From contig CAVSIA010000020.1 in assembly GCA_963727575.1 (NCBI GenBank), positions 1-64,000 on the forward strand: DNA of 64,000 bases, in the 5' to 3' direction. Position 1 is the first letter of the stretch. The number at the start of each line of letters is the position of its first letter. This DNA comes from JAHQVI01 sp963727575. GTDB taxonomy: Bacteria; Pseudomonadota; Alphaproteobacteria; Rhizobiales; Rhodomicrobiaceae. A program made the translations under genes and the position numbers. The notes under the pieces were generated by a model. That model did no database searches. It was not told where the DNA came from and saw only the letters and a program-made list of their open reading frames with translations. Shown here in pieces: positions 38,038 to 47,430 of this stretch.

Positions 38038-39255
38038 ATGAGCCTCATTTTAAGCCCGAAGGGGTCTTTTTTATTCCTGACTTTATGTGCTTGCCTTCTC
38101 GGCTTCGGAGCATGTCTGACCGAAGCGCGCGCCCAGGCGCCGGCCGCCGCACCTGCGGTCGATGAGTCCCTTTATCTGCAAGAGAAACTCCGGACCAATG
38201 CCGGCGCGGTATCGATTATGGTATCGGGCCTCAATTGCACCTGCACGCAATTTGCCGAGGACATCCGCAACGTCGTCAACGAGCTTCGTCCCGACGGGCA
38301 GCGGGCGCTGATCTCCTTGGGCGAAGGCGGACCGCACAATCTCAAGGACTCGATATTTCTTCTGGGCGTTCACATGACGATCGTGGACGAAAACAATCTC
38401 AAGCTTCTAAAAGAGAGCGACCCCGTCGTCTATGGCGATGTCGACGAGAAGATCCGCTACATCACCAAGCTCTACAATGCGGAATTTCACATACTCGCGC
38501 GCGACGAGATCAAGAGCGTTACGGAGCTGGACGGAAAGTCGGTCAATGTCGAGCTGGTCAACAGCCAGACCGATCTGGTGGCGAGCAAGATTTTCGATAC
38601 GCTCGGCATCAAGATCAACGCCGTTCACGACGACGACACGCTCGCACAGGAAAAGCTGCTCCGAGGTGAAATCTCGGCCATGGTGCTCTCCACCGGTGCG
38701 CCTCAGGAATCGCTCGTTACCCTGAAGAAGTCGGACGGCGTGCATTTCCTTCCGCTCGATAAAAAGAGCGTGGCCGGCCGCGATTTCGAGAAGATCAAAG
38801 CCGACTATCTGCCGGCGGAGCTGACGTCGGAATACTATCCGAACCTGATCGACCAGGGGGAGATCGTGCCGACCGTCGCCAGCCGAATGGTGCTTGCGAT
38901 CTACAACTGGCCGGAGAACGGCGAGCGGTATCGCCGTAACACCCGATTTATCGATGTGTTCTTCAGCAGGATCGACAAATTCCGCGATCCTTCGCGCCAT
39001 CCGAAATGGAAGGAAGTCAACATCGCTGCCGAGGTGCCGGGCTGGACGCGCTTCAAACCGGCGCAGCAATGGCTCGACCGGCATTTGAAGACCGCCAGCG
39101 TTTCGGCTCCCGCGGCCGCGCCGAAACCGAAGCCGACATTCGACGACTTTCTCGCCCGGCGCGCGGCAGAGGGAGCCAACCGGCCGATGAGCGCAGGCGA
39201 GCGCGAAGCGCTTTTTGCTGAATTTCAGAAATATCTACACAAGCAGGGACAATAG
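38038..39255 (+). CDS. TAXI-family periplasmic solute-binding-like protein, copy 1
   Basis: This 405-residue protein has a signal peptide (FLFLTLCACLLGFGACLTEARA, cleavage near QAP). The body follows the TAXI solute receptor pattern: a start strand AVSIMVSG, EDIRNVVNEL, KDSIFLLGVHMTIVDEN, KLYNAEFHILARDEIKSV and a C-terminal FIDVFFSRIDKFRD. Where standard TAXI proteins have a Gly-rich GTYY-type loop, this one has NCTCTQFAED with two Cys. The tail (about 355-405) is Pro/Ala-rich. TAXI receptors normally work with TRAP permeases, but none is encoded here. A paralogue follows 118 bases downstream. Confidence 0.8.
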   Translation: MSLILSPKGSFLFLTLCACLLGFGACLTEARAQAPAAAPAVDESLYLQEKLRTNAGAVSIMVSGLNCTCTQFAEDIRNVVNELRPDGQRALISLGEGGPHNLKDSIFLLGVHMTIVDENNLKLLKESDPVVYGDVDEKIRYITKLYNAEFHILARDEIKSVTELDGKSVNVELVNSQTDLVASKIFDTLGIKINAVHDDDTLAQEKLLRGEISAMVLSTGAPQESLVTLKKSDGVHFLPLDKKSVAGRDFEKIKADYLPAELTSEYYPNLIDQGEIVPTVASRMVLAIYNWPENGERYRRNTRFIDVFFSRIDKFRDPSRHPKWKEVNIAAEVPGWTRFKPAQQWLDRHLKTASVSAPAAAPKPKPTFDDFLARRAAEGANRPMSAGEREALFAEFQKYLHKQGQ

Positions 39256-39373
39256 CAGAACCATCCGGGAACGGGAGACGGATGACAGTATGCGCCGGGC
39301 GGCCTAGGGAGGGCCGCATGCGGCAGACGGCGCAATTCGGCGCCGAATATGGAATTTTCCAGGAAGGAATAAG

Positions 39374-40639
39374 ATGATTGGTATTTCGGGGTGGCGATCC
39401 TTTTATTTTGCCGGGGTCAGCGCCGTCATCATGGCCTGCTCCGCAGTTCATCAACCGGCAGCGGCACAGATCGTCGAAGGCTACGACATGGCCAAGCTGC
39501 CGCCGCCGTTGAAGGAAAAGCTGCGCATCAATGCCGGCGCGGTTTCCATCCTGGTCTCGGGCTCGACCTGTACATGCGCCCGCTTTGCCGAAGACATCAG
39601 ATATGTCGTCAACGATGTGAACAATCCTCGTCCCGGCGGCGTGCGGATGGTGCCCGTGCTCGGGGAAGGCGGGATTCAGAACCTCAAGGACACGCTGTTC
39701 CTGCGCGGCATCAATATGGCGATGGTCGACGAGAGCACGTTGAAAGTGCAGAAGGAACGCGACCCGCGCGTCTATGGCGACATCGACAACCGGCTCCGCT
39801 ACATCGCCAAGCTCTACAACGCCGAGTTTCACGTCCTGGCGTCGAAAGAGATCAAATCGCTCGCCGATCTATCCGGCAAGGTGGTGAATTTCGACTATAG
39901 GGACAGCGAAACCGACCTGATGGCGATCAAAGTGTTCGGCTATCTGAAGGTGAAGCCGCTCGCCACCCATGACGATCAACGCTTTGCGCTGAAGCGGCTT
40001 CTTGCCGGCGACATTGCGGCGGTCGCGGTGTCGACCGGCGCGCCGCAGGAGATCCTGACCCGCATTCCGGCGGACGCCGGTCTCCATCTCTTGCCGCTGA
40101 GCGAGGCGGCCCTGCCCGGGCGGAACCTCAAGCCGATCTTCAAGGACTATCTTCCGGCCGAGCTGACCCACGACTCCTATCCGAACCTGATCCCGGAAGG
40201 CGAGAGCGTGCCCACGGCCGCGAGCCGTGTGCTGCTTGCGATCTATAACTGGCCGGAGGACAATGTCCGTTATCTGCGCAACGCCAAATTCGTGAACGAA
40301 TTCTTCAATCGCATCGGGGAATTCCGCAATCCGGCGCGCCATCCGAAATGGAAGGACGTCAATCTGGCGGCGGAGGTCCCCGGCTGGAAGCGGTTCAAGC
40401 CGGCGCAGCAATGGCTGGATGCGCACGCTGATACGCTGGTCACCGCGAGTACGCATCCCTCGCCGCCGCTTGGCCCGCAGGAGGCCGTCAAGGCGACGTT
40501 CGACAACTTCATGACCGCGCATGAGGGCGTCGCCGGAACGGGAGATGAAACTCTGAGCCCGGACGAGCGGGCGGCGCTCTACTCCGAGTTCAAGACGTTC
40601 ATGGACGAGCATGAGGGGCGGGTAAAGAGTGCCCGTTAG
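39374..40639 (+). CDS. TAXI-family periplasmic solute-binding-like protein, copy 2
   Basis: This 421-residue protein is a paralogue of the gene just upstream. Shared blocks include KLRINAGAVSILVSG, the Cys motif TCTCARFAEDIRYVVN, LKDTLFLRGINMAMVDE, KLYNAEFHVLASKEIKS and a long EVPGWKRFKPAQQWLD segment that both copies carry after the core. It has a signal peptide ending near AAAQ. The C-terminal tail differs. The pair arose by tandem duplication and kept the Cys-Thr-Cys motif, so that motif is likely functional. No permease is encoded nearby. Confidence 0.8.
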   Translation: MIGISGWRSFYFAGVSAVIMACSAVHQPAAAQIVEGYDMAKLPPPLKEKLRINAGAVSILVSGSTCTCARFAEDIRYVVNDVNNPRPGGVRMVPVLGEGGIQNLKDTLFLRGINMAMVDESTLKVQKERDPRVYGDIDNRLRYIAKLYNAEFHVLASKEIKSLADLSGKVVNFDYRDSETDLMAIKVFGYLKVKPLATHDDQRFALKRLLAGDIAAVAVSTGAPQEILTRIPADAGLHLLPLSEAALPGRNLKPIFKDYLPAELTHDSYPNLIPEGESVPTAASRVLLAIYNWPEDNVRYLRNAKFVNEFFNRIGEFRNPARHPKWKDVNLAAEVPGWKRFKPAQQWLDAHADTLVTASTHPSPPLGPQEAVKATFDNFMTAHEGVAGTGDETLSPDERAALYSEFKTFMDEHEGRVKSAR

Positions 40640-41020
40640 CTGCCACTTGGCGACGCACTCGTTGAGCAGAGGTCTGCGTATCGTAAAAATACGTAGACGG
40701 CGCTGAAAAGTGGGACCACCTTTCTGTGTACACGAAAGCTCAGTAGGCCCCGAAAGAACAGAGACGTTACGTTATTGCTTTAAGAGTCGGCACCGATGCG
40801 GCAGAAAAACCTAAAGAGTTCGCGCATTATCCGATTTGGTTTAGAAAACAAAAAAGTTTGAATTACTGCGCCTGCCGATGCTGGGCGCTACCCTTGTTTC
40901 GGATTGGGGAGACACCGTCAATGCACAGCGCACATATCGTCAGCAGGAGCGCGATTGCAGTGATCGCCGCAGGACCTCGTCCCGCTTGGCCTTGCTCCTG
41001 ACATTTGTGCGCGGCCGGCG
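40640..41020. other. Intergenic stretch with a probable missing signal-peptide start
   Basis: The first 280 bases are AT-rich and hold no gene. At 40921 an ATG opens MHSAHIVSRSAIAVIAAG, a plausible signal-peptide start. If one base near 40974-40978 is dropped, it joins LVPLGLAPDICARPAM and runs into the gene at 41021. I take this as a likely frameshifted 5' end of that gene. Confidence 0.4.
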
Positions 41021-41803
41021 ATGTTCCCGCTTGTTTTCGGGGGCGCTCAGCACGCGGCCTTCACCCGTGTACAGATCGAGCCGAACTTCAACGTCGAAGA
41101 CGTCGCCGGCATCAGCGGGGAGCCGGTCGCGCTGAAGGTCCAGTTGCCGGAGAACGCCCCCGGCCAGTACAGCTTTGTGATGTTCCGCAACCTGCCGCCG
41201 GATTTCACGCTCTCGGCCGGGTTCGGCGCGAAGAAGAACTGGGCGGTTTCCCTGCCGGACGTCGCGGGACTGACGATCACCGCGCCGAGGGGCTATTCCG
41301 GCACGTTTTCGCTGGAAGTGCTGCTCGTCAAGGGCATCGGCAGCGGTCACGAACGCCGCGTCATGCGAGCGAGCTTCCAACCGCCCTCCGACGTGCCTGC
41401 GGTGGCGGCGGTCCCGGCGGAACGCGACACGCTGCCGACCGCGGCCCCACCCGACCAGGCGACCGGCACATTGCCGCCGCTGGACCCGGGGGACGCGAAA
41501 GTCGAGGTCCCGGCACCCAGAGCGATGACGGCGGACGACCGCGCGTTCATGGAGAGAGGCAACATCTATCTCGAACAAGGCGATATCGCCTCGGCGCGTT
41601 TGATTTATCGGCAGCTTGCCAAAAAGGGGTTGGCCGAAGGGGCGCTGGCGATGGCGCACACCTATGACCCGGATGTGCTGGCAAGGCTGCCGATCCGCGG
41701 ATTGCAGCCCGATGTCGACGAGGCCAAGCGCTGGTATAAGGCCGCGGAGGCCCTCGGCAACGAGCAGGCGGCGAGGCGTCTGGTCATTCTCAATCGGCGC
41801 TAG
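41021..41803 (+). CDS. Sel1-repeat-like secreted protein
   Basis: This protein of 260 residues is read from ATG 41021, although the true start may be upstream at 40921 across a one-base shift. Residues 15-115 are beta-rich (VEDVAGISGEPVALKVQLPE, then GYSGTFSLEVLLVKG). A Pro/Ala linker follows. Residues 170-260 form Sel1/TPR-like helical repeats (MERGNIYLEQGDIASARLIYRQLAKKGLAEGALAMAHTYD; AKRWYKAAEALGNEQAARRL). Such repeats usually mediate protein contacts in the envelope. It follows the TAXI pair in the same direction. A related function is possible but not shown. Confidence 0.65.
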   Translation: MFPLVFGGAQHAAFTRVQIEPNFNVEDVAGISGEPVALKVQLPENAPGQYSFVMFRNLPPDFTLSAGFGAKKNWAVSLPDVAGLTITAPRGYSGTFSLEVLLVKGIGSGHERRVMRASFQPPSDVPAVAAVPAERDTLPTAAPPDQATGTLPPLDPGDAKVEVPAPRAMTADDRAFMERGNIYLEQGDIASARLIYRQLAKKGLAEGALAMAHTYDPDVLARLPIRGLQPDVDEAKRWYKAAEALGNEQAARRLVILNRR

Positions 41804-42022
41804 CTGACCGGGCGCCGACCGCACCGCCGCGCTCGCAGCCTCGGGTGGCGGCGCGGGCGGTATGCGCCGCCCGCTACCGGCGATAAGGCTTTCCCCCGAT
41901 TGCGCCGCGGCAGCACTTGCCATCATCATCCTGCCGCACCGACAGGCCGCCGTTTGCGGAGGCGCTTTCGCCGATGCTGTGGGCGCAAGGCTGAGGCACG
42001 CTCCGGCAGATATGAGGAGCCG

Positions 42023-42403
42023 ATGCGGACGATCTCGAATTTCCTTATTGCTCTTCTCGCGATGGCGGCAGGCATGACCATGCAGACCGACAGGGCCTTG
42101 GCCGGCGACGTCATCGGCTGGATGGAGATCCAGCCCTCCGAACAGCAGATCCAGATCAGCGGCCGTGCCTACGCCTTCCGGAGCGGCCTCATCGAGTTCT
42201 CGCTGCGGATCGAGCGGTCCGGGCCGTCTGGCAAGACCGCGACCAAGCAGAGCGGGCGGGCGCAGGTCGATCCCGGCAAGGTCGCCAGCCTCAGTACGAC
42301 ATCGGTGAATATCGGTCCCGGCGACCAGCTCTCGCTGCTGCTGACGATCTATCGTGACGGCGAGATCGTCGCCACCAACGCGTTGAAGGTCGGCGGCGAA
42401 TAG
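42023..42403 (+). CDS. Small secreted CsgH-like protein
   Basis: This 126-residue protein starts at ATG 42023 behind GAGGAG. It has a signal peptide (NFLIALLAMAAGMTMQTDRALA, cleavage near AGD). The mature part of about 97 residues is a single beta-sandwich-like domain (GWMEIQPSEQQIQISGRAYAF; EFSLRIERSGPSGKTATKQSGRAQVDPGKV; QLSLLLTIYRDGEIV). This matches what I recall of the alphaproteobacterial CsgH curli chaperone family. No csgA, csgB or csgG was found in the window, so the curli link is uncertain. Confidence 0.55.
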   Translation: MRTISNFLIALLAMAAGMTMQTDRALAGDVIGWMEIQPSEQQIQISGRAYAFRSGLIEFSLRIERSGPSGKTATKQSGRAQVDPGKVASLSTTSVNIGPGDQLSLLLTIYRDGEIVATNALKVGGE

Positions 42404-42529
42404 CTGCCGTGCCCTCGATTGCCCGGCGTCCGCCCCCTATGATCTCCCGCCGGCAGTCTCTTATCGCCATTTGCAAAACGCCGAGGCGGCGGCCTAGAAT
42501 GACCTCCTTGCCCAGGAGGAACGACAAGC

Positions 42530-43651
42530 ATGAAAATCCGCGCCGCAATTCTGGAGGAGATGGGCCGGCAGCCGCCCTATGCCGATACCAAGCCGCTGAC
42601 CATTGGCGAAATCGACCTCGAAGGACCCGGCCCCGGCGAAGTGCTGGTGAAGATTGCCGCTGCGGGGCTGTGCCATTCGGACCTGTCGGTGATCGACGGC
42701 AACCGTCCCCGCCCGACGCCGATGGTGCTCGGTCACGAGGCGGCGGGGATCGTCGAGGAGGTCGGGCGCGACGTGACCGATCTGAAGCCGGGCGACCATG
42801 TCGCTCTCGTCTTCGTGCCGAGTTGCGGCCACTGCCTGCCATGTGCCAGCGGCCGCCCGGCGCTGTGTGAGCCGGCGGCCGTTGCGGGCGGAGCGGGCAC
42901 GCTGCTGTCCGGCGAGCGCCGCATCAGCCGCAACGGCCAGGAGATCAACCATTTGCTCGGCGTTGCCGCCTTTGCCGAATATGCGACCTGCTCACGCCGG
43001 TCGCTGGTGAAGATCGATCCCGAAGTGCCGCTCGACCAGGCGGCGCTGTTCGGCTGCGCCGTGCTTACCGGCGTCGGCGCGGTCGTCAATACGGCGCGGA
43101 TCGAGCCGGGCACGAGCGTCGCCGTGATCGGGCTGGGCGGCGTCGGTCTCGCCACGATTCTCGGCGCGATTGCCGCGGGTGCGGAACGGATCGTGGCGGT
43201 CGATCTGGCCGAGGAAAAGCTAGCCATGGCCTCCGATCTGGGGGCGACGGACACGTTCAAGGCCGGCGAAGGCGCGGCCGATGCGATCAAGCAGGCGACC
43301 GGCGGCGGCGTGCACTACGCGTTCGAAATGGCCGGGGCGGTGCCGGCGCTCGATCTCGCCTACCGGATTACCCGGCGCGGCGGCACGACCGTGACGGCCG
43401 GCCTGCCCAATCCCAATGCCGTGCTGCAATTGCCGGCGCTCAGCCTGATCGGCGAGGAGCGCACGCTCAAGGGCAGCTACATGGGCAGCGCCGTGCCGAC
43501 GCGCGACATTCCCCGCTATGTCGGCCTGTTCAAACGCGGCAAGCTGCCGGTCGACCGGCTGTTGTCCGGAACGATCAGCCTCGATCAGATCAACGAAGGC
43601 TTCGACAAGTTGCGCGAAGGCCGCGTAATCCGGCAGATCATCACATTCTAG
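42530..43651 (+). CDS. Zinc-dependent alcohol dehydrogenase
   Basis: This 373-residue medium-chain dehydrogenase oxidises an alcohol with NAD(P). Catalytic zinc ligands are seen in GLCHSDLSVI and GHEAAGIVEEVG. The structural zinc Cys4 is CGHCLPCASGRPALC. The coenzyme motif is GLGGVGLATILGAIAAG and is followed by VDLAEEKL, with an Asp typical of NAD preference. It resembles class III-like/AdhC forms. It starts behind AGGAGGAACGACAAGC. It is transcribed alone between CsgH-like and carbonic anhydrase genes. The substrate cannot be told. Confidence 0.92.
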   Translation: MKIRAAILEEMGRQPPYADTKPLTIGEIDLEGPGPGEVLVKIAAAGLCHSDLSVIDGNRPRPTPMVLGHEAAGIVEEVGRDVTDLKPGDHVALVFVPSCGHCLPCASGRPALCEPAAVAGGAGTLLSGERRISRNGQEINHLLGVAAFAEYATCSRRSLVKIDPEVPLDQAALFGCAVLTGVGAVVNTARIEPGTSVAVIGLGGVGLATILGAIAAGAERIVAVDLAEEKLAMASDLGATDTFKAGEGAADAIKQATGGGVHYAFEMAGAVPALDLAYRITRRGGTTVTAGLPNPNAVLQLPALSLIGEERTLKGSYMGSAVPTRDIPRYVGLFKRGKLPVDRLLSGTISLDQINEGFDKLREGRVIRQIITF

Positions 43652-43787
43652 CTGGGGCGCGGATGGCGGGTCTCGCAGGCCGGCCGGCGATCCCCGTGCA
43701 GGCCCTTTGCCGCATGGATGCAAATCCGGGTGGCGCCTTTAGTGCCTATCCTATATGGATCGAGCGTCCGCAACGTCGGGATGAGCC

Positions 43788-44384
43788 ATGAAAACGCTTG
43801 GCCATATTTTCGACCGCAATCGCCTTTGGGCCGATGAGCAGGTCCAAACGGATCCGGACTATTTCAACCGTCTGTCGGAACTCCAGAACCCGGAATATCT
43901 CTGGATCGGATGCGCCGACAGCCGGGTTCCGGCAAATGTCATCACCGATCTGAAGCCAGGCGAAGTCTTCGTCCACCGCAACGTCGCCAATATTGTCGAT
44001 GCCTCGGACATGAACTGCATGTCCGTGCTGCAATACGCCATCGAGCACCTGAACGTCCGGCATATCATCATCGTCGGCCATTACGGCTGCGGCGGCGTGC
44101 GCGCCGCGCTTGATCCGCCCGACAACGGGCTTGTCGATTACTGGCTCGAACCTGTCCGCCGGCTGGCGCGGCAACATGAGAGCGATCTTGCGACCCTCGC
44201 CGACCGCCGCGCCCAGGAAGACCGGCTTTGCGAGCTGAATGTGTGCGAGCAGGTGCGCAACGCATCCAATTGCCCGATCATTCAGCGTGCATGGTCACGC
44301 GGCGAGACCATCCACATTCATGGCTGGATTTACGGTCTCGACAACGGCCTGCTTCACGATCTGGGCTGCGGCTGCTCGAAATAG
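43788..44384 (+). CDS. Beta-class carbonic anhydrase
   Basis: This 198-residue enzyme interconverts CO2 and bicarbonate. Zinc ligands are Cys42 with the Asp44-Arg46 dyad in GCADSRVPAN, and His98/Cys101 in GHYGCGGVRAA. The segment PGEVFVHRNVANIV is diagnostic. Length and C-terminus (HGWIYGLDNGLLHDLGC) match E. coli Can-like proteins. It is a single gene with no visible operon partner. Confidence 0.95.
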   Translation: MKTLGHIFDRNRLWADEQVQTDPDYFNRLSELQNPEYLWIGCADSRVPANVITDLKPGEVFVHRNVANIVDASDMNCMSVLQYAIEHLNVRHIIIVGHYGCGGVRAALDPPDNGLVDYWLEPVRRLARQHESDLATLADRRAQEDRLCELNVCEQVRNASNCPIIQRAWSRGETIHIHGWIYGLDNGLLHDLGCGCSK

Positions 44385-44636
44385 ATTTCTGGCGGCTCTG
44401 TAAAATCCTCACCGTCAAACCGCGCCTGCCACCAGGCTCTTGCCACTCCGGTGTCGCGCACGGGTCACGCGTGGCAAAAACGCCACGTTCGATGGAATTG
44501 CCAAGCAGCGCGCGATATCCGCCGCCTCGAATCAAATTTCTACTTTAAGTTGCATTTCGTGTTTTCTGCCCCATGGATCTGAGGTGGCGTCCGGAGGCAG
44601 CGAAACGACGATGACGATTCACGAGGGGCAAACACA

Positions 44637-45417
44637 ATGACATCCCGAACCCACCGCCGGCTCCTGGTCGGCGCCGCTTTCGCAGCACTCGCTGCCCTGA
44701 CCGCGCCCGCAGGTGCGGCCGACATCAACGACGGCGGCAGCTTCAAGGACGCGCCTGCCTTCCCGGAGATGTTCCCGCCGATCTGGGCCGGGTTCTATTT
44801 CGGCGCTCATGCCGGCTTTGGCTGGGGCAGCTTCAAGCCGACCGATGTCGATCCGAACTCTCGACGCGCTGATCGACGAGAATATCGAGCATGACCCGTC
44901 TGGCGGCGTTCTCGGCGTTCAGGCCGGCTACAATTTCCAGCACGGCCGTTGGGTCTTCGGCGTGGAAGGCGACGTTTCCGGCAGCAATATCGATGGCGGC
45001 GTCACCTATGATTTCGATCTCGGCACGCCGGCCGACACGGTGACCGAAACCCAGAGCATGGATCTGCAATATATGGCCACCTTGCGCGCAAGGCTGGGCT
45101 ATGACATGGGCCCGTTCCTGCTCTACGCCACAGCCGGTTGGGCCGTGGCCAACATCGACACCAATTTCACCACCACGGTTTCCGGCGCGGGCGCGCTTCC
45201 CGATGGAACGATCTCCGGTTCCGACAGCGTCACGCATGACGGCTGGGTGTTCGGCGGCGGCGTCGAAGGGTGGGTGCGCGACAATGTCAGCATTCGCATG
45301 GAATATCTTTACGCCAATTTCGGCGAAGAGGTGCACACGCCGGTCGACGGTCTTCCCGGCGAGCCGTTCGACCTCGACATGCATCTGGTTCGTTTCGGCG
45401 TCAACGTTCACATGTGA
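44637..45417 (+). pseudogene. Outer-membrane beta-barrel protein (Omp25/31-like), single-base frameshift
   Basis: It starts at ATG 44637 with a signal peptide (RRLLVGAAFAALAALTAPAGA, cleavage before ADINDGG). The barrel begins WAGFYFGAHAGFGWGSF. At about 44858-44863 one extra base breaks the frame. The remainder (LDALIDENIEHDPSGGVLGVQAGYNFQ to VRFGVNVHM) is intact in the next frame, giving about 259 residues. The final strand ends in a Val-His-Met sequence rather than the usual Phe. The repeated pattern (GVQAGYNFQHGRWVFGVEGD; MATLRARLGYDMGPFLLYATAGW) is typical of rhizobial Omp25/OmpA-like porins. Confidence 0.85.
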
Positions 45418-45424
45418 GCGTACT

Positions 45425-45457
45425 GCTCGCGCGGCCATTCCGCCTGGTCGCGCGAGC
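45425..45457. terminator. Hairpin between convergent genes
   Basis: GCTCGCGCG (45425-45433) and CGCGCGAGC (45449-45457) are perfect inverted copies around a 15-base loop, directly after the outer-membrane protein stop and before the convergent NnrU stop. There is no T-run, so it may act only weakly or bidirectionally. Confidence 0.5.
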
Positions 45458-45479
45458 ATTCTGCCTTGCCCGACCCTCG

Positions 45480-46193
45480 CTAAAGCGGCGGGGCGGGTGA
45501 CACGCCCGTCAGCAGCGGGTGCAGCAGGATGAGCACGACATAAAATCCGGCTGCGGCCAGAAGGCGTGGCGCAGCGCCGCTGCTCGGCCTCGGCATTCCA
45601 GTGCGCCCGCCCAGGATCGCGGCGAAGGGCAGGAACGACGTTCGTGCCGCGCGCTCATCCCAGACGGCCCGCCCCCATGCACGCCTGCGGCGCGCGTCGA
45701 TGGCGGCCATGCCGATCAGCCCGAACGCGGCGAACAGCCCGAACAGCACCACATGCGCCAGATCGCCGTTCGGCACGAGATGTGCACGCGCCCATAAGGT
45801 AAGGCCCCAGATCAGCGGATGCCGGGTCACGCCGGCGATGCCGGGCCGGTCCGGATCGAAATTATACGCGGCGCGTCCGGCGATCGAGAACGGGTTCGGT
45901 GCGGCGACGCCGAAGGCGATCAGCAGGCAGACGAGCGGCATGACGAGGTTCGGCACCCAGAGCTGCCAAGGCGCGACCGGCCAGATTTCGACATAGGGCG
46001 CGCGCCCCGCTGCGACGATCAGCCAGATCAGGATCGCGAGAGAAAGCCCCGAATAGAGCGTCATATAAAGGCCGGGCCGCAATCGAGCGCGCAGCCAGCG
46101 CCGGATCGGCGGCCGGGCCGGGATCATATGCGAGGTGAAGAACATCGCCAGCGCGGCGATCATTTCCTCCCAACCGGACCATGCGCCGCTCAT
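45480..46193 (-). CDS. NnrU-family membrane protein
   Basis: This 237-residue polytopic protein has about six hydrophobic segments and the NnrU signature RPGIAGVTRHPLIWGLTLWARAHLVPNGDLAHVVLFG. NnrU proteins are linked to nitric oxide reduction in denitrifiers and to NO-regulated units. The start at 46193 has GAGG upstream; ATG 46163 is an alternative. It lies 10 bases after an MFS gene on the same strand. No nitric oxide reductase gene is nearby, so its role here is open. Confidence 0.85.
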   Translation of the reverse strand: MSGAWSGWEEMIAALAMFFTSHMIPARPPIRRWLRARLRPGLYMTLYSGLSLAILIWLIVAAGRAPYVEIWPVAPWQLWVPNLVMPLVCLLIAFGVAAPNPFSIAGRAAYNFDPDRPGIAGVTRHPLIWGLTLWARAHLVPNGDLAHVVLFGLFAAFGLIGMAAIDARRRRAWGRAVWDERAARTSFLPFAAILGGRTGMPRPSSGAAPRLLAAAGFYVVLILLHPLLTGVSPAPPL

Positions 46194-46203
46194 CGGATCC
46201 TCG

Positions 46204-47430
46204 TCATTGCGGGCGTGCTCGCCCTGCGCTCAGCGCTGCCGCCGCCCAGAAGCTCAGCGCCGTGACGATCGCTCCCGCGACGACAACGACGACGACGAGA
46301 TCGTATTCCTTATGCACGGCCCACAAGGCCGCCGCTCCCGCAGGCGCCACGGCCCGCGCGACGAAGGACGGCCCGATCAGCGCGCCGTTGATGGCGCCGT
46401 AGGATTCGCGGCTGAGCATCTCCGGAACCGCGAGCCCGCGCACGATGGTCATGACGCCGTTCGCGGCGCCGTAGAGTCCGGCAACGGCTCCCATGGCGAG
46501 GAGGGTCGGTGGCAGGAAGAGCACGCCGCCGAAAGCGATCGGCAGAATGCCGACCACGACCGAGCCGATATGCTTTACCCCGCTGTTCGCGGCGAAGGCC
46601 CAGACCGCGATCCGGCCGGCGACCTGCGCGGGGCCGATCACGGTCAGCACCGCGACCGTGCTGGCAACGCTGAGCCCATGCTCGATCATCAGCGGGTAGA
46701 AATGGAAGGTGAACGCCGAATAGGTCGCCGCATAGGCGATGAATGACAGCGCCAGCGCCCAGAACACCGGGTTTCGCAGGGCTGTCGACAGGGCCGAACG
46801 CGGCGGCGGCAATCCCTCCGCTTCAGGCCGCGTGGCAACGGGCACGTCCAGCTCCGGCCTGATGCCGGCGAAATACAGCGCGGCGCACAGCCCGATATTG
46901 ACGATGCCGAGCGCCGTAACGGCGCCGCGCCAGCCGAAATGGTCGATCAGAAGCTGGATCACGGGAATGAACACGGTGCTGGCAAAGCCGCCCCATAGGG
47001 TGAGCGCCGTGATTCCGCCCCGGGCGCGCGTGGCGCCGAACCGCCGTGCGACGACCGCGAAGGCCGGTTCGTACAGCGTCGCCGCCTGGAGGCAGCCGAT
47101 CCCGGCGAAGATGACGTAGAAGGCGAGGAGACCCCCGACCTGCGACCAGGCCAGCATCAGCAAGCCGGCAACGACAGATGCCCCGGTCATCACCGTGCGC
47201 CCATGGCCGCGATCGATGGCGGTGCCGACCGGAAAGGCGGCAAGACCGCTCAAGGCGAGCCCCAGCGTGGCGGCGCCGTAAAGCTGCGGCTTCGACCAGC
47301 CGAGATCGTGGCCCATGGCCTCGGCGATCAGCGGAAAGCTGTAATAGAGCGAGCCCCATGAACAGATCTGGGCGATCCCGAGCGCTGTCAGGAAAAATCC
47401 GTCCGACCGCGGCCAGGGCGCTGGCAGCAT
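46204..47430 (-). CDS. Major facilitator superfamily transporter
   Basis: This 408-residue protein has about 12 membrane segments and MFS hallmarks: the loop-2 signature FPVGTAIDRGHGRTVMTGASVVAG and related repeats in the second half (GRIAVWAFAANSG). It resembles oxalate/formate-antiporter-like MFS proteins in the N-terminal part, but substrate assignment is not safe. It is cotranscribed with the NnrU-like gene, 10 bases apart. Confidence 0.85.
   Translation of the reverse strand: MLPAPWPRSDGFFLTALGIAQICSWGSLYYSFPLIAEAMGHDLGWSKPQLYGAATLGLALSGLAAFPVGTAIDRGHGRTVMTGASVVAGLLMLAWSQVGGLLAFYVIFAGIGCLQAATLYEPAFAVVARRFGATRARGGITALTLWGGFASTVFIPVIQLLIDHFGWRGAVTALGIVNIGLCAALYFAGIRPELDVPVATRPEAEGLPPPRSALSTALRNPVFWALALSFIAYAATYSAFTFHFYPLMIEHGLSVASTVAVLTVIGPAQVAGRIAVWAFAANSGVKHIGSVVVGILPIAFGGVLFLPPTLLAMGAVAGLYGAANGVMTIVRGLAVPEMLSRESYGAINGALIGPSFVARAVAPAGAAALWAVHKEYDLVVVVVVAGAIVTALSFWAAAALSAGRARPQ

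Noticed and set aside
44440..44485. TTGCCAC...GTGGCAA inverted repeat between the carbonic anhydrase and barrel genes
   Set aside because: The loop of about 24 bases is long and there is no T-run on either strand in the right position, so it is not called a terminator.
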